Source of the DNA: Rhizobium mesoamericanum STM3625
GTDB taxonomy: Bacteria; Pseudomonadota; Alphaproteobacteria; Rhizobiales; Rhizobiaceae
DNA: 64,000 nt
Assembly: GCF_000312665.1 (NCBI RefSeq)
Contig: NZ_HF536772.1
Location: forward strand, 2,911,380 to 2,975,379
Direction of reading: 5' to 3'
How positions within the stretch are numbered: position 1 is the first letter of the stretch; each line of letters opens with the position of its first letter. The position numbers and the translations under genes were made by a program. This document shows, piece by piece, positions 25,787 to 34,609 of the stretch. The notes under the pieces were generated by a model, which worked only from the letters and a program-made list of their open reading frames with translations, did not search any database and was not told the DNA's origin.

Positions 25787-26923
25787 ATGCGGCTTCCTAC
25801 ACTCAGACATGTCGCCACGTTTACCCTGGCCATCCTCGCCACGCCCGCCCTTTCTGCGCAAATCACGGATGTCACCGGCCGCACAGTCGAAATAGACCTG
25901 CCGGCCAAGCGAGTTATCGTTGGCGAAGCGCGTCAGATCCATGTGATCGCGGCGCTGAAAGGTGAACAGACATTCGACACGATCGTCGGCTGGCGTGACG
26001 ATCTCATCAAAAAGGACCCCGACACCTACAAGGCTTACGCCGAGCATTTTCCTCAAATCGAGAAGCTGCCGCGTTTCGGCTATGTGCCACAGGGCGATTT
26101 CAGCCTCGAAACGGCAATCTCACTCGCACCGGACGTCATCACTCTCAATCTCGAGGCGGAAAGGTCCGCCAGGGAAAGCGGATTTGAGGAGAAGGCCGCA
26201 GCCACAGGCATCAACGTGGTCTATCTCGATTTCCGCATCGATCCCGATAAGAACAGCGAGGCTTCAATTGCGATCCTCGGGAGGCTCTTTGGCGCGGAGG
26301 AGCGCGCCAAGGAGTTCATCGCCTACCGCCGCGCCGAAATTGCGCGCGTGCGCGATAGGCTTGCAAGCGTGAAGGACCTCAGGCGCCCAAACGTCTTCAT
26401 CGAACGCGCGCCCGGCATATCCGGCGAGACCACCTGCTGCCGTACCTTCGGCCCTGTCAATTTCGGCGCCATGATCGAACAGGCCGGCGGCCACAACGTC
26501 GGCGCCGACGTGAGCAAGACGACCTTCGGCGATCTCAATCCGGAACAGCTCGTCCTTGCCGATCCGGAGCACATCATCGTCACCGGATCCAACTGGGCGA
26601 CGGAGTCGGACATCAATCAGTTCGTGCCCGTCGGGCGCGGAGCGGATATGACCCTCGCCAGGCGCAGGCTTGCAAATCTGATGACCCGCACGCCGTTTCC
26701 CGAACTCAAGGCTGTCAAAATGGGAAACGTCCACGCCGCATGGCATCAGTTCTACGGCGCGCCTTATGAGTTCTTCCCCATCCAGCAATTCGCCAAGTGG
26801 TTTCACCCGGAACTCTTTGCAGATCTCGATCCCGAAGAAAACTTCGCCGAATTCCACAAGCGGTTCCTGCCGGTGACCTACCAGCCGGGATATTTCATTT
26901 CTCTCGAAAAGGGTTCCAATTGA
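25787..26923 (+). CDS. Iron/siderophore-type ABC transporter binding protein, copy 2
   Basis: 378 residues, a clear paralogue of the preceding gene along its whole length. A signal peptide is cut near PALS-AQ; then ITDVTGRTVEIDLPAKRVIV, VGWRDDLIKKDPDTYKAYAE (shared with copy 1), and the same C-terminal extension (WFHPELFADLDPEENFAEF, PGYFISLEKG). The Cys-Cys pair is again at 217-218 (ETTCCRTFG). The 85-base gap before it holds a GC hairpin (GCGGGGCC ... GGCTCCGC, about 25740-25763). Its stop overlaps the permease start by one base. Two tandem binding proteins sharing one permease suggest two ligands or two affinities. Confidence 0.88.
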   Translation: MRLPTLRHVATFTLAILATPALSAQITDVTGRTVEIDLPAKRVIVGEARQIHVIAALKGEQTFDTIVGWRDDLIKKDPDTYKAYAEHFPQIEKLPRFGYVPQGDFSLETAISLAPDVITLNLEAERSARESGFEEKAAATGINVVYLDFRIDPDKNSEASIAILGRLFGAEERAKEFIAYRRAEIARVRDRLASVKDLRRPNVFIERAPGISGETTCCRTFGPVNFGAMIEQAGGHNVGADVSKTTFGDLNPEQLVLADPEHIIVTGSNWATESDINQFVPVGRGADMTLARRRLANLMTRTPFPELKAVKMGNVHAAWHQFYGAPYEFFPIQQFAKWFHPELFADLDPEENFAEFHKRFLPVTYQPGYFISLEKGSN

Positions 26924-27996
26924 TGGCTTCGTTCAGCCAGATCCAGGTCCAGGTCGAGGCGACGGGACGCGAACAATATCGCGCCCTCGCCTTTCGCCGT
27001 ATCATGATCCTTGTCGGCCTGACCGCAGCGCTCTTGTTCAGCATCGCGGCCGATATGGCGCTTGGTCCCGCCAACTACGCGCTGTCGGACGTCCTTTCCG
27101 CGCTCTTTGATCCCGCCGCGGCCGCCAACCAGCTTCGCGTCGTTATCTGGGACCTCCGCATGCCGATTGCCTTGATGGCGGTGACCGTCGGCGCTTCGCT
27201 TTCGGTTGCCGGCGCGCAGATGCAGACGATCCTTTCGAACCCGCTGGCGAGCCCCTTCACGCTCGGCATTTCCGCCGCTGCCAGCTTCGGCGCCGCCCTG
27301 GCGCTGGTCGGCGGCGTTGCGATCTTTCCGGGTGCAATCGAATATATGGTGCCGCTCAATGCCTTCCTGATGGCGATGGCAGCAGCGCTCTTCATTCATT
27401 TCGCCTCGACAATGCGTGGCGTCAGCGTCGAAACGATCGTTCTTCTCGGAATTGCCCTCGTCTTCACCTTCAACGCAGCGCTGTCGCTTTTGGAATACCT
27501 GGCCTCCGAGCAAGCTTTGGCAGCCGTTGTCTTCTGGACGATGGGCAGTCTGACCAAGGCGACTTGGGTGAAGGTCTACTTTACCGCCGCCGTGCTCTTT
27601 GTCACCGTCCCGCTCTTCATGCGGCAGGCCTGGGCGCTGACGGCTCTGCGCCTCGGTGACGACAAGGCCGCCAGCCTCGGTATCAACGTCCGCCGGCTGC
27701 GTCTGCACACAATGATGATCGTCAGCCTCCTGGCTGCGATCCCCGTGTCATTCGTGGGCACCATCGGCTTCGTCGGGCTAGTCGGCCCGCACATCGCCCG
27801 CATGGTCGTTGGCGAGGACCAGCGTTTCTTTCTGCCAGGTTCCGTCATATGCGGCGCACTTCTCCTGTCGGTGACATCCGTGGTCAGCAAGAGCCTGATC
27901 CCCGGCGCGGTCCTGCCGATCGGCGTCATCACGGCGCTTGTCGGCGTGCCCTTCTTCTTCGTCCTGATCTTCAGCAACCGGAGGCGCTCATGGTAG
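26923..27996 (+). CDS. FecCD-family iron ABC transporter permease
   Basis: 357 residues from the ATG at 26923, sharing its A with the preceding stop. The FecCD/BtuC family is recognised by DLRMPIALMAVTVGASLSVAGAQMQTILSNPLASPFTLGIS (core GAQMQTILSNPLASPFTLG) and the ATPase-contact region LGINVRRLRLHTM with GFVGLVGPHIARMVVGEDQR. About nine or ten membrane helices are visible. It would form a homodimer with the downstream ATPase. It overlaps the ATPase gene by 7 bases. Confidence 0.93.
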   Translation: MASFSQIQVQVEATGREQYRALAFRRIMILVGLTAALLFSIAADMALGPANYALSDVLSALFDPAAAANQLRVVIWDLRMPIALMAVTVGASLSVAGAQMQTILSNPLASPFTLGISAAASFGAALALVGGVAIFPGAIEYMVPLNAFLMAMAAALFIHFASTMRGVSVETIVLLGIALVFTFNAALSLLEYLASEQALAAVVFWTMGSLTKATWVKVYFTAAVLFVTVPLFMRQAWALTALRLGDDKAASLGINVRRLRLHTMMIVSLLAAIPVSFVGTIGFVGLVGPHIARMVVGEDQRFFLPGSVICGALLLSVTSVVSKSLIPGAVLPIGVITALVGVPFFFVLIFSNRRRSW

Positions 27997-28742
27997 CCCT
28001 AGCTCTCGCAGATGTCGGTGCTTCCTACGGACGCACGCCCGTTCTTTCGAACGTGAGTATCGAGGCCCTGAAAGGCGGCAGCGTCACGGCCATCATCGGC
28101 CCCAACGCGGCCGGCAAATCCACGCTGTTCAAACGGATCGCAGCCCTGGTGAACGGTCCGGGACTGGTCCACCTTTCAGATACCGATCGCGGATCGGGCA
28201 CGATCTGCTACATGCCACAAGATACCAGTGCCAATGCCGTTCTGACCGTCTACGAGTCAATCCTCCTGTCAGCCAAGCAAGGCAGCGGCTGGCGTGTCGG
28301 CGACCACGAGCTCGACGGGATCGATGAAATCCTGAAGGCTCTTCGCATCGAAAACCTGGCTTTCCGCGGCCTTGGTCAACTTTCCGGCGGCCAGCGCCAG
28401 CTTGTGTCTCTCGCGCAGGCGTTGGTACGCAGGCCCGAGGTGTTGCTGATGGACGAGCCGACCTCCGCGCTCGACCTCCACAGACAGATCGAGGTGCTGA
28501 GTTTCATCGCCGACCTCGCCCGGCGCAACGGAATGATCGTGCTCATCGCGCTTCATGACCTCAATCATGCGCTACGCTATTGCGAGAACACGATTGTCAT
28601 CGCCAATGGCGTAATGGCGGCGAGCGGACCGACTTCAGACGTCATTACCGACGCCATGCTGCGTGACATCTACAAGATCAACGCCCGCATAGAAAACTGC
28701 TCGCTTGGTACACCGATGGTGATTGTCGACGGCGCGATCTGA
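27990..28742 (+). CDS. Iron ABC transporter ATP-binding protein (FepC-like)
   Basis: 250 residues from the ATG at 27990, with CCGGAGG 5 bases upstream, overlapping the permease stop. Walker A is GPNAAGKST at 37-45, the signature is LSGGQRQ, Walker B is VLLMDEPTSALD, and the switch His is in ALHDLNHAL. All catalytic motifs are intact. It completes a full importer: two binding proteins, one permease, one ATPase. No TonB-dependent receptor is encoded in the window, so outer-membrane passage must be provided elsewhere. Confidence 0.94.
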   Translation: MVALALADVGASYGRTPVLSNVSIEALKGGSVTAIIGPNAAGKSTLFKRIAALVNGPGLVHLSDTDRGSGTICYMPQDTSANAVLTVYESILLSAKQGSGWRVGDHELDGIDEILKALRIENLAFRGLGQLSGGQRQLVSLAQALVRRPEVLLMDEPTSALDLHRQIEVLSFIADLARRNGMIVLIALHDLNHALRYCENTIVIANGVMAASGPTSDVITDAMLRDIYKINARIENCSLGTPMVIVDGAI

Positions 28743-28774
28743 AATCGCGTCGTCGACAATCACAACCGGGCAAT

Positions 28775-29599
28775 TCAATGAGCGGTATCTGTCCCCAGGA
28801 TTGCCGCCAAAAGCCGCCCTTGGAGCTCGGCGAGCGCGGGATTGCCGTGTCGACGCGGGTGCGGATAGGGGATCGCCAGATCAAGCGCAACGCGCCCCTC
28901 TTCCAGCACGATCACACGATCGGCAAGATGCACCGCCTCGCCGACGTCGTGGGTCACGAGCACGGCCGTAAAGCCGAGCTCCCGCCAGACACGGTTGAGC
29001 AATTCCTGCATGCTGATCCGCGTCAATGCGTCGAGTGCGCCCAATGGTTCGTCGAGCGCCAGCACGCCGGGCTTGCTTACAAGGGCCCGCGCCAGTGCAA
29101 CACGCTGTCGCTGCCCGCCCGAGAGACGCGCGGGCCATTCGGCCGCTTTTTCGGCAAGCTGCACCTCTCCAAGTGCGGTCGCGGCCTCCCTGAGTGCGAC
29201 GCCTTTATCGACACCATCGCCTAGCCCGACCGCCACATTTTCGGCGACACTCAACCAGGGGAGCAGGCGAGGCTCCTGAAACACGATCCTGGCATTCGCT
29301 TCCCCATCAGCGCCATCGGCGTTCTCGAAATGCAGTTCTCCGCTCGTCGGCTCATCGAGGCCCATCAGAATGCGCAGCAGCGTACTCTTGCCGCAGCCGC
29401 TCTTGCCGATGACGGCAACGAACTGCCCGGCCGGAATGTGGAGATTGATGCCGCGCAGCACACGATTTCCGCCGAAACTCTTCTCCAGTCCCCTCAGCGT
29501 GATCGCCGTAGCGCCGCTGCCGGCTGGGGTCGGGCGATCGGCACCGTATTCGAGCTCGTCTGAGGTTCCATGAAAACGCTCTTGCGCAATGATGGTCAT
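28775..29599 (-). CDS. ssuB: Alkanesulfonate ABC transporter ATP-binding protein SsuB
   Basis: 274 residues from the ATG at 29599 with AGGAGGGG upstream; the open frame extends further but overlaps ssuC. Walker [10 protein letters not shown] is at residues 65-73, followed by [20 protein letters not shown], the signature [15 protein letters not shown] and [11 protein letters not shown]. These are the hallmarks of the nitrate/sulfonate/taurine subfamily. Last gene of ssuADCB; it powers uptake through SsuC. Confidence 0.9.
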   Translation of the reverse strand: MTIIAQERFHGTSDELEYGADRPTPAGSGATAITLRGLEKSFGGNRVLRGINLHIPAGQFVAVIGKSGCGKSTLLRILMGLDEPTSGELHFENADGADGEANARIVFQEPRLLPWLSVAENVAVGLGDGVDKGVALREAATALGEVQLAEKAAEWPARLSGGQRQRVALARALVSKPGVLALDEPLGALDALTRISMQELLNRVWRELGFTAVLVTHDVGEAVHLADRVIVLEEGRVALDLAIPYPHPRRHGNPALAELQGRLLAAILGTDTAH

Positions 29600-29609
29600 G
29601 CCGCCCCTC

Positions 29610-30446
29610 CTACTTCTGATAAACCGGGTTCCATTTGAGGGCCCGGCGTTCGAGGGCACGGGCGACGACATCGGCAAGCTTTCCGAGGATAGCGTAGATA
29701 ACCAGCGCCAGCACGACGATGTCGGTCATCATGAACTCGCGAGCATTGTTCGCCATGTGGCCGATGCCGGAGGAAGCAGCGATCGATTCCGACACGATCA
29801 AGGTCAGCCACATGATGCCGAGCGCGTAGCGCAGGCCGACGAAGATGGACGGCAGCGCGCCGGGGAAGATCACCTTCCTGAACAATGTCCAGCTTCCCAT
29901 GCCATAGACGCGGCCCATTTCGATCAGGTCACGATCGACGTTGCGAACGCCATGATAGGTATTCAGATATATGGGAAAGAGCACGCCGAGGGCGGTCAGG
30001 AACAACTTCGAACCTTCGCCGATCCCGAACCAGAGGATGACCAGCGGAATCATCGCGAGATGCGGGATTGTACGAAGCATCTGCAGCGTCGTGTCCGTTA
30101 GTTGTTCTGAGATTTTCGAGACACCGTTGGCGATCCCCAAGAGGAAACCGATCGAGCCGCCAACCAAGAGACCGGCGAAGGCGCGACCGGCGCTGACGAG
30201 GATATCGTGCGGCAACTGTCCTGTGACGGTCGTCGACCAGAATGCAACGCCTACATCGGCGGGCGACGGCATGATGCGCGAGGAGATCCAGCCGGCTGAA
30301 GAGGCCAGCTGCCAGGCCACAATAATTGCCACCGGCACGAGGAAGGGCAACAGCCTGTCCCGTCCTGGAAGCGACACGCGCTGCCTCCCGTTGCGTTCGA
30401 CGCGCTCGGTCAGTGTCCGCTCAATGGGCGTATCGAAAGTCGACAT
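29610..30446 (-). CDS. ssuC: Alkanesulfonate ABC transporter permease SsuC
   Basis: 278 residues, a BPD-type permease with six membrane segments. [17 protein letters not shown] precedes the core; the ATPase-contact loop is [29 protein letters not shown] (core [19 protein letters not shown]). [20 protein letters not shown] is the family's conserved helix, in which AxSGIG(H/Y)(L/M) is typical. It starts about 105 bases after the ssuD stop; ssuB follows 10 bases after its own stop. Confidence 0.92.
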   Translation of the reverse strand: MSTFDTPIERTLTERVERNGRQRVSLPGRDRLLPFLVPVAIIVAWQLASSAGWISSRIMPSPADVGVAFWSTTVTGQLPHDILVSAGRAFAGLLVGGSIGFLLGIANGVSKISEQLTDTTLQMLRTIPHLAMIPLVILWFGIGEGSKLFLTALGVLFPIYLNTYHGVRNVDRDLIEMGRVYGMGSWTLFRKVIFPGALPSIFVGLRYALGIMWLTLIVSESIAASSGIGHMANNAREFMMTDIVVLALVIYAILGKLADVVARALERRALKWNPVYQK

Positions 30447-30551
30447 GAAGGGTCCTCGCTTCTGCTTGCTTCACCCAGCCTCCGAGGAGCTTGGTGCCGG
30501 TGCGGTCGATGACGAAGCGCCGCCCGATAGCGGACGGCGCCAATTGGCAGA

Positions 30552-31727
30552 TCAAGAGCCGGAGACGACTTTCAGGTTTCCGCCATGGCTGCCGCCGCCG
30601 AAAACCTGATGTTTTCCAAAATCAGTCTGGAAGCCGTGTCGCTGCTCCTTGCGCGTGATCCCGAGTTCCGGGAACAAAAGCTCAGCGACGCGATAGGCCT
30701 CCTCAAGATGAGGATAGCCGGATCCGATGACGGTATCGATGCCGACGTCCTGATATTCACGCAGCCGCGCGGCGACCGTCTTCGGCGAGCCGACCAGTGC
30801 CGTCCCTGCCCCAGCCCGCACCAGCCCGACCCCGGCCCACAGATTTGGCGACACTTCCAGCTTGTCGCGCCGACCGCCGTGCAATGCAGCCATGCGCTTC
30901 TGGCCGACGGAATCGGATTCGTTCACGAAACGCTCCTGCGCCTCGCGGATCGTCTCATCGTCGAGCTTCGAGATCAGGCGATCTGCCGCTGCCCATGCCT
31001 CCTCATCAGTTTCGCGGACGATGAAGTGCAGGCGAATGCCGAAGCTGACTTCGCGTCCCTTTTTTGCTGCGGCAGCGCGTACCTTTTGAACCTTTTCGGC
31101 AACTTGAGCCGGTGGCTCGCCCCAGGTCAGATATTTGTCGACACGCCCGACCGAGAAGTCGATGCCGGCATCCGAGGAACCACCGAAGTAAAGCGGCGGC
31201 CGCGGGTTCTGGACGGAAGGAAAACCAAGCCTGGCGTTTGTCGCCTTGATGTACTTGCCGTCATAGCTCGCGACCCCCTTCTCCAGTAGCTCTTCGAAGA
31301 CCGTGAAGAACTCGTCGGCATGGGCATAGCGTTCGTCATGCGCGAGATGAATGCCGTCGCCGGCAAGTTCCGCCGGACTGCCGCCGACGACGATGTTGAG
31401 CAGCAGGCGCCCGTTCGAAATACGGTCCAGCGTCGTTGTCAAACGCGCGTAATATGCCGGCGATGCCGTGCCGGGGCGAATAGCCACCAGGAACTGCAGC
31501 CTCTCGGTCTTGGCGGCAAGTGCTGCTGCCGTCACGAAGGATTCTTCGCAGGCAACGCCTGTCGGCAACAACACGCCGGAGTAGCCGAGGCGATCAGCTG
31601 CCTGGGCGATCTGCGTGAGATAGCCGATCTCAGGCGCGCGCGTCTGCTCGTTCGAACCGAGATAGGCGCCATCTCCGGAAGTCGGGATGAACCAGAGGAA
31701 ATTGATAGGGTCGTGTTTGCCGGTCAT
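30552..31727 (-). CDS. ssuD: FMNH2-dependent alkanesulfonate monooxygenase SsuD
   Basis: 391 residues, the usual size. It releases sulfite from alkanesulfonates using reduced FMN and oxygen, in the cytosol. It is a luciferase-like TIM barrel: [17 protein letters not shown] opens it, [25 protein letters not shown] (core [13 protein letters not shown]) follows, then [42 protein letters not shown] (core YLTWGEP), the Arg in [12 protein letters not shown], and [14 protein letters not shown]. It needs reduced flavin from a reductase (SsuE in E. coli), which is not encoded here. Confidence 0.95.
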   Translation of the reverse strand: MTGKHDPINFLWFIPTSGDGAYLGSNEQTRAPEIGYLTQIAQAADRLGYSGVLLPTGVACEESFVTAAALAAKTERLQFLVAIRPGTASPAYYARLTTTLDRISNGRLLLNIVVGGSPAELAGDGIHLAHDERYAHADEFFTVFEELLEKGVASYDGKYIKATNARLGFPSVQNPRPPLYFGGSSDAGIDFSVGRVDKYLTWGEPPAQVAEKVQKVRAAAAKKGREVSFGIRLHFIVRETDEEAWAAADRLISKLDDETIREAQERFVNESDSVGQKRMAALHGGRRDKLEVSPNLWAGVGLVRAGAGTALVGSPKTVAARLREYQDVGIDTVIGSGYPHLEEAYRVAELLFPELGITRKEQRHGFQTDFGKHQVFGGGSHGGNLKVVSGS

Positions 31728-31757
31728 GGATGTGATGCCTTCTGGTCTGAATGGAAA

Positions 31758-32723
31758 TCAGCTTGCCTTGGCGCGCCAGATGATGTCGCCGGTGTGCAGC
31801 TGCTTCGGAACAATGCCGAGCTTGTAGAACTCATCGGCCAGCCCCTGCTGGTAGGCCGCAGCCGCATCCGTGATGCCGGATACGCTGCCAAGATCGGTGC
31901 CAGCGCGCGTCAGTGTCACGCGTGTAATCTCCGGCGGCACGCCGGTGATCTCGGAGAGCTCCTTGATTGTCTGATCGAGATTGCTCTGAGCAGATCGCCC
32001 GACCTGCTTAAGCTCATCGAGCACATCAGTGATGACCTGGCCGTTTGCGTCGGTGAACTCGGCATTGGCGAGGAAGAAGCTGTAGGAGTCGACAATGCCT
32101 TCAGCCGTCGTCAGAACCCGCGTTTCCGGATCGGCTTCTGCAATGGCAAGATATGGGTCCCAAATCGACCAGGCATCGATGCTGCCATTCTTGAAGGCTG
32201 CCGCCGCGTCCGCCGGACTGAGATCCACGCCCTCAATGTCTTGCGGTGTCAGGCCCACCTTGCGCAGGACCTTGACCGTGACATTATGGGCGCTCGACCC
32301 GCGCTTGAACGCAACCTTCTTGCCCTTCAGACCTTCGAGCGTCTGGATCGGCGAATCCTTTCTGACGAGGATTGCCGAGCCTGCCGGGCTGCCCCGATAG
32401 AGCCCCACATAGTAGAGGTGACCGCCGGCCGCCTGGGCAAATAGCGGAGGCACGTCGCCCGTCGCGCCGAAGTCGAGGGCACCAGCGCCGAGCGCTTCCA
32501 GCAGAGGCGGGCCGGAGGTGAATTCCTCCCAGCTGACGGTAATGCCTCTGTCGGCCAGCCGCTTTTCGAGCGCGCCACGGCGCTTGGCAAGGGCCAGAAC
32601 GCCGTTCTTCTGCCAGCCGATCCGAAATTCGCTCGCCGCTGCGCGCGCACCGTTGATGCCGGGCAACAATGCCGTGGCCGCCGCGGCGCCGAAAAGTCCC
32701 AGTGTTTGACGTCGTGAAATCAT
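31758..32723 (-). CDS. ssuA: Alkanesulfonate-binding periplasmic protein SsuA
   Basis: 321 residues from the ATG at 32723 (MISRRQTLGLFG), preceded by GAGGGA. The twin-arginine-like start SRRQTLG and hydrophobic stretch with a cleavage site near ARAAA suggest export. The body shows FRIGWQKNGVLALAKRRGALEKRL, FTSGPPLLEALGAGALDFGATGDVPP, KGKKVAFKRGSSAHN and WSIWDPYLAIAE, all typical of SsuA. It is the first gene of the operon; the promoter lies upstream of 32723 in an AT-rich block near 32810-32830. Confidence 0.92.
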   Translation of the reverse strand: MISRRQTLGLFGAAAATALLPGINGARAAASEFRIGWQKNGVLALAKRRGALEKRLADRGITVSWEEFTSGPPLLEALGAGALDFGATGDVPPLFAQAAGGHLYYVGLYRGSPAGSAILVRKDSPIQTLEGLKGKKVAFKRGSSAHNVTVKVLRKVGLTPQDIEGVDLSPADAAAAFKNGSIDAWSIWDPYLAIAEADPETRVLTTAEGIVDSYSFFLANAEFTDANGQVITDVLDELKQVGRSAQSNLDQTIKELSEITGVPPEITRVTLTRAGTDLGSVSGITDAAAAYQQGLADEFYKLGIVPKQLHTGDIIWRAKAS

Positions 32724-32974
32724 GGTCGTTCCCTCGTTGAGAGTGGGCCCAGTCTCGGCGCTCCAGCGTTTCGATATGCCAATCTTGATAAACTCCATGA
32801 ATTCGATCGACATTTATATTTATTATCTTTTGCCGCTCGCGGGATTATCCGAACCAGCTTTCCCCGCTTTCGAGGAAAATTTTTCCGTCTCGATGTTGCC
32901 GGCGCCCTGACGGCTTTTCGCGCGAGTTGCTTTCGGCTAATCCTCATGCCCTGCATTCAGAAAGGAATAAGCAT

Positions 32975-33844
32975 ATGGCAAAAGTCGCATTCATCGGTCT
33001 CGGCGTGATGGGATTTCCCATGGCGGGCCATCTCAAGGTGAAAGGCGGCCATGACGTCACGGTCTACAACCGGACCGCATCAAAGGCGGTTGCATGGGCG
33101 GAGAAGTTCGGCGGCAAATCGGCCCCAACGCCTGCGGATGCTGCCAAGAGTGCAGATTTCGTCTTTACCTGCGTTGGCAACGACGATGACCTCCGCTCGG
33201 TGACAACGGGAAAGAACGGCGTTTTTGAAACGATGAAGCCCGGAGCGATCCTCGTCGACAACACGACCGCTAGCGCCGAAGTTGCCCGCGAGCTTGATGC
33301 CGCAGCCAAAGGCAAGGGCTGTGGTTTCATCGATGCCCCGGTATCTGGCGGACAGGCAGGCGCCGAGAACGGCGTGCTGACGGTCATGTGCGGCGGTGAC
33401 GAGACCACCTTCGACAAGACAAAGCCGGTCATCGATGCCTACGCCCGCATGGTCGGCCTCATGGGACCGGCGGGCGCCGGACAACTGACCAAGATGATCA
33501 ACCAGATCTGCATCGCCGGCGTCGTCCAGGGTCTTGCCGAAGGCATTCATTTCGGAAAGCGCGCTGGCCTGGACATCGAGAAGGTTGTCGAAGTTATCTC
33601 CAAAGGAGCTGCCGGCTCGTGGCAGATGGAGAACCGGCATAAGACCATGAACGAGGGAAGATACGATTTCGGCTTCGCCATCGACTGGATGCGCAAGGAT
33701 CTCGGAATCGTACTCAGCGAGGCGCGCCGCAACGGTGCGAAACTGCCGGTGACAGCCTTGGTCGATCAATTCTATGGCGATGTCCAGACCATGGGCGGCA
33801 ACCGCTGGGATACGTCCTCACTTTTGGCTCGACTGGAGAAATGA
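32975..33844 (+). CDS. 3-hydroxyisobutyrate/beta-hydroxyacid dehydrogenase family protein
   Basis: 289 residues from the ATG at 32975 with AAAGGA 8 bases upstream. The NAD(P) Rossmann motif FIGLGVMGFPMAGHL is at residues 6-20; the substrate signature DAPVSGGQAGAENG is at ~115-128; the catalytic Lys lies in GQLTKMINQ. The C-terminal helical domain contains MRKDLGIVLSEARRNG. The family oxidises 3-hydroxyisobutyrate or reduces tartronate semialdehyde and related acids, and motifs do not decide between them. It overlaps the next gene by 4 bases (ATGA). Confidence 0.9.
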   Translation: MAKVAFIGLGVMGFPMAGHLKVKGGHDVTVYNRTASKAVAWAEKFGGKSAPTPADAAKSADFVFTCVGNDDDLRSVTTGKNGVFETMKPGAILVDNTTASAEVARELDAAAKGKGCGFIDAPVSGGQAGAENGVLTVMCGGDETTFDKTKPVIDAYARMVGLMGPAGAGQLTKMINQICIAGVVQGLAEGIHFGKRAGLDIEKVVEVISKGAAGSWQMENRHKTMNEGRYDFGFAIDWMRKDLGIVLSEARRNGAKLPVTALVDQFYGDVQTMGGNRWDTSSLLARLEK

Positions 33845-34542
33845 TCAGCCCTTCCTCTAGCGCTGCGGAACTGATCGCACATCTCATGACGCTGCGCTCG
33901 GAGGAAAGCATTTCCGGCATGGCCCGTTTCGGTATCGCCACCGAAACCGCGCTCGGTATCTCCAATCCGGATCTCCAGAAGATCGCCCGGATCGTGAAGC
34001 GGAACCATGGCCGCGCCCTTGAGCTTTGGCAGAGCGGCATCCGCGAAGGCCGCTTACTCGCTCTCTATACGGCGGAGCCCAACGAGCTTACGGCCGAAAT
34101 CGCACGAGCCTGGGCCTGCGATTTCAACTCATGGGAAATCGTCGATTGCGCAGCAGACCTCTATGTCGAAGCACGCATCGAAACGCTCATTCCCGAATTT
34201 GCATCCGACGAGCGGGAATTCGTCCGGCGGACGGCCTTCGCAATGATTGCCGGCGCGGCCGTCCACCTGAAGAACGAGCCGGACGAGACATTCCTGGGCA
34301 CGCTTGCGCTTATCGCAACCCATGCCGAGGATCCGCGCAATTTCGTGCGCAAGGCTGTGACCTGGGCACTGAGAAACATCGGAAAACGGAGTCTCCACTG
34401 CCATACCGCAGCACTGGAGCTCGCCAAGAAACTTTCGGCATCGGATGATCAGACCGCACGTAGGATCGGCAAGGATGCCGTCCGGGAACTGACGAGCGAA
34501 CGGGTGCTCGCCAGGCTGGAGCGGAAGTCGGCTGTCAGGTGA
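33841..34542 (+). CDS. AlkD-like DNA alkylation repair protein
   Basis: 233 residues made of HEAT-like helical repeats. Family features: GISNPDLQKIARIVKRNH, ALELWQSGIREGRLLAL, the WACDFNSWEIVDCAADLY repeat with a probable catalytic-region Asp, REFVRRTAFAMIAG, and NFVRKAVTWALRNIGKRS. AlkD-type enzymes excise bulky or charged alkylated bases without base flipping; activity here is inferred. Its start overlaps the dehydrogenase stop (ATGA), so the two are co-translated although no functional link is evident. Confidence 0.88.
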   Translation: MISPSSSAAELIAHLMTLRSEESISGMARFGIATETALGISNPDLQKIARIVKRNHGRALELWQSGIREGRLLALYTAEPNELTAEIARAWACDFNSWEIVDCAADLYVEARIETLIPEFASDEREFVRRTAFAMIAGAAVHLKNEPDETFLGTLALIATHAEDPRNFVRKAVTWALRNIGKRSLHCHTAALELAKKLSASDDQTARRIGKDAVRELTSERVLARLERKSAVR

Positions 34543-34561
34543 TCGGGGTATCCGCGCATCG

Positions 34562-34596
34562 AAAAAGACAGCGGGCGGACGATGCTTCGCCCGCTG
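34562..34596 (-). terminator. Terminator of the sugar-binding-protein gene
   Basis: CAGCGGGCG (34569-34577) pairs with CGCCCGCTG (34588-34596). On the minus strand the hairpin is followed by TCTTTTTC. It lies just past the binding-protein stop at 34610 and between convergent genes. Confidence 0.8.
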
Positions 34597-34609
34597 CCTC
34601 GCATGTCAA

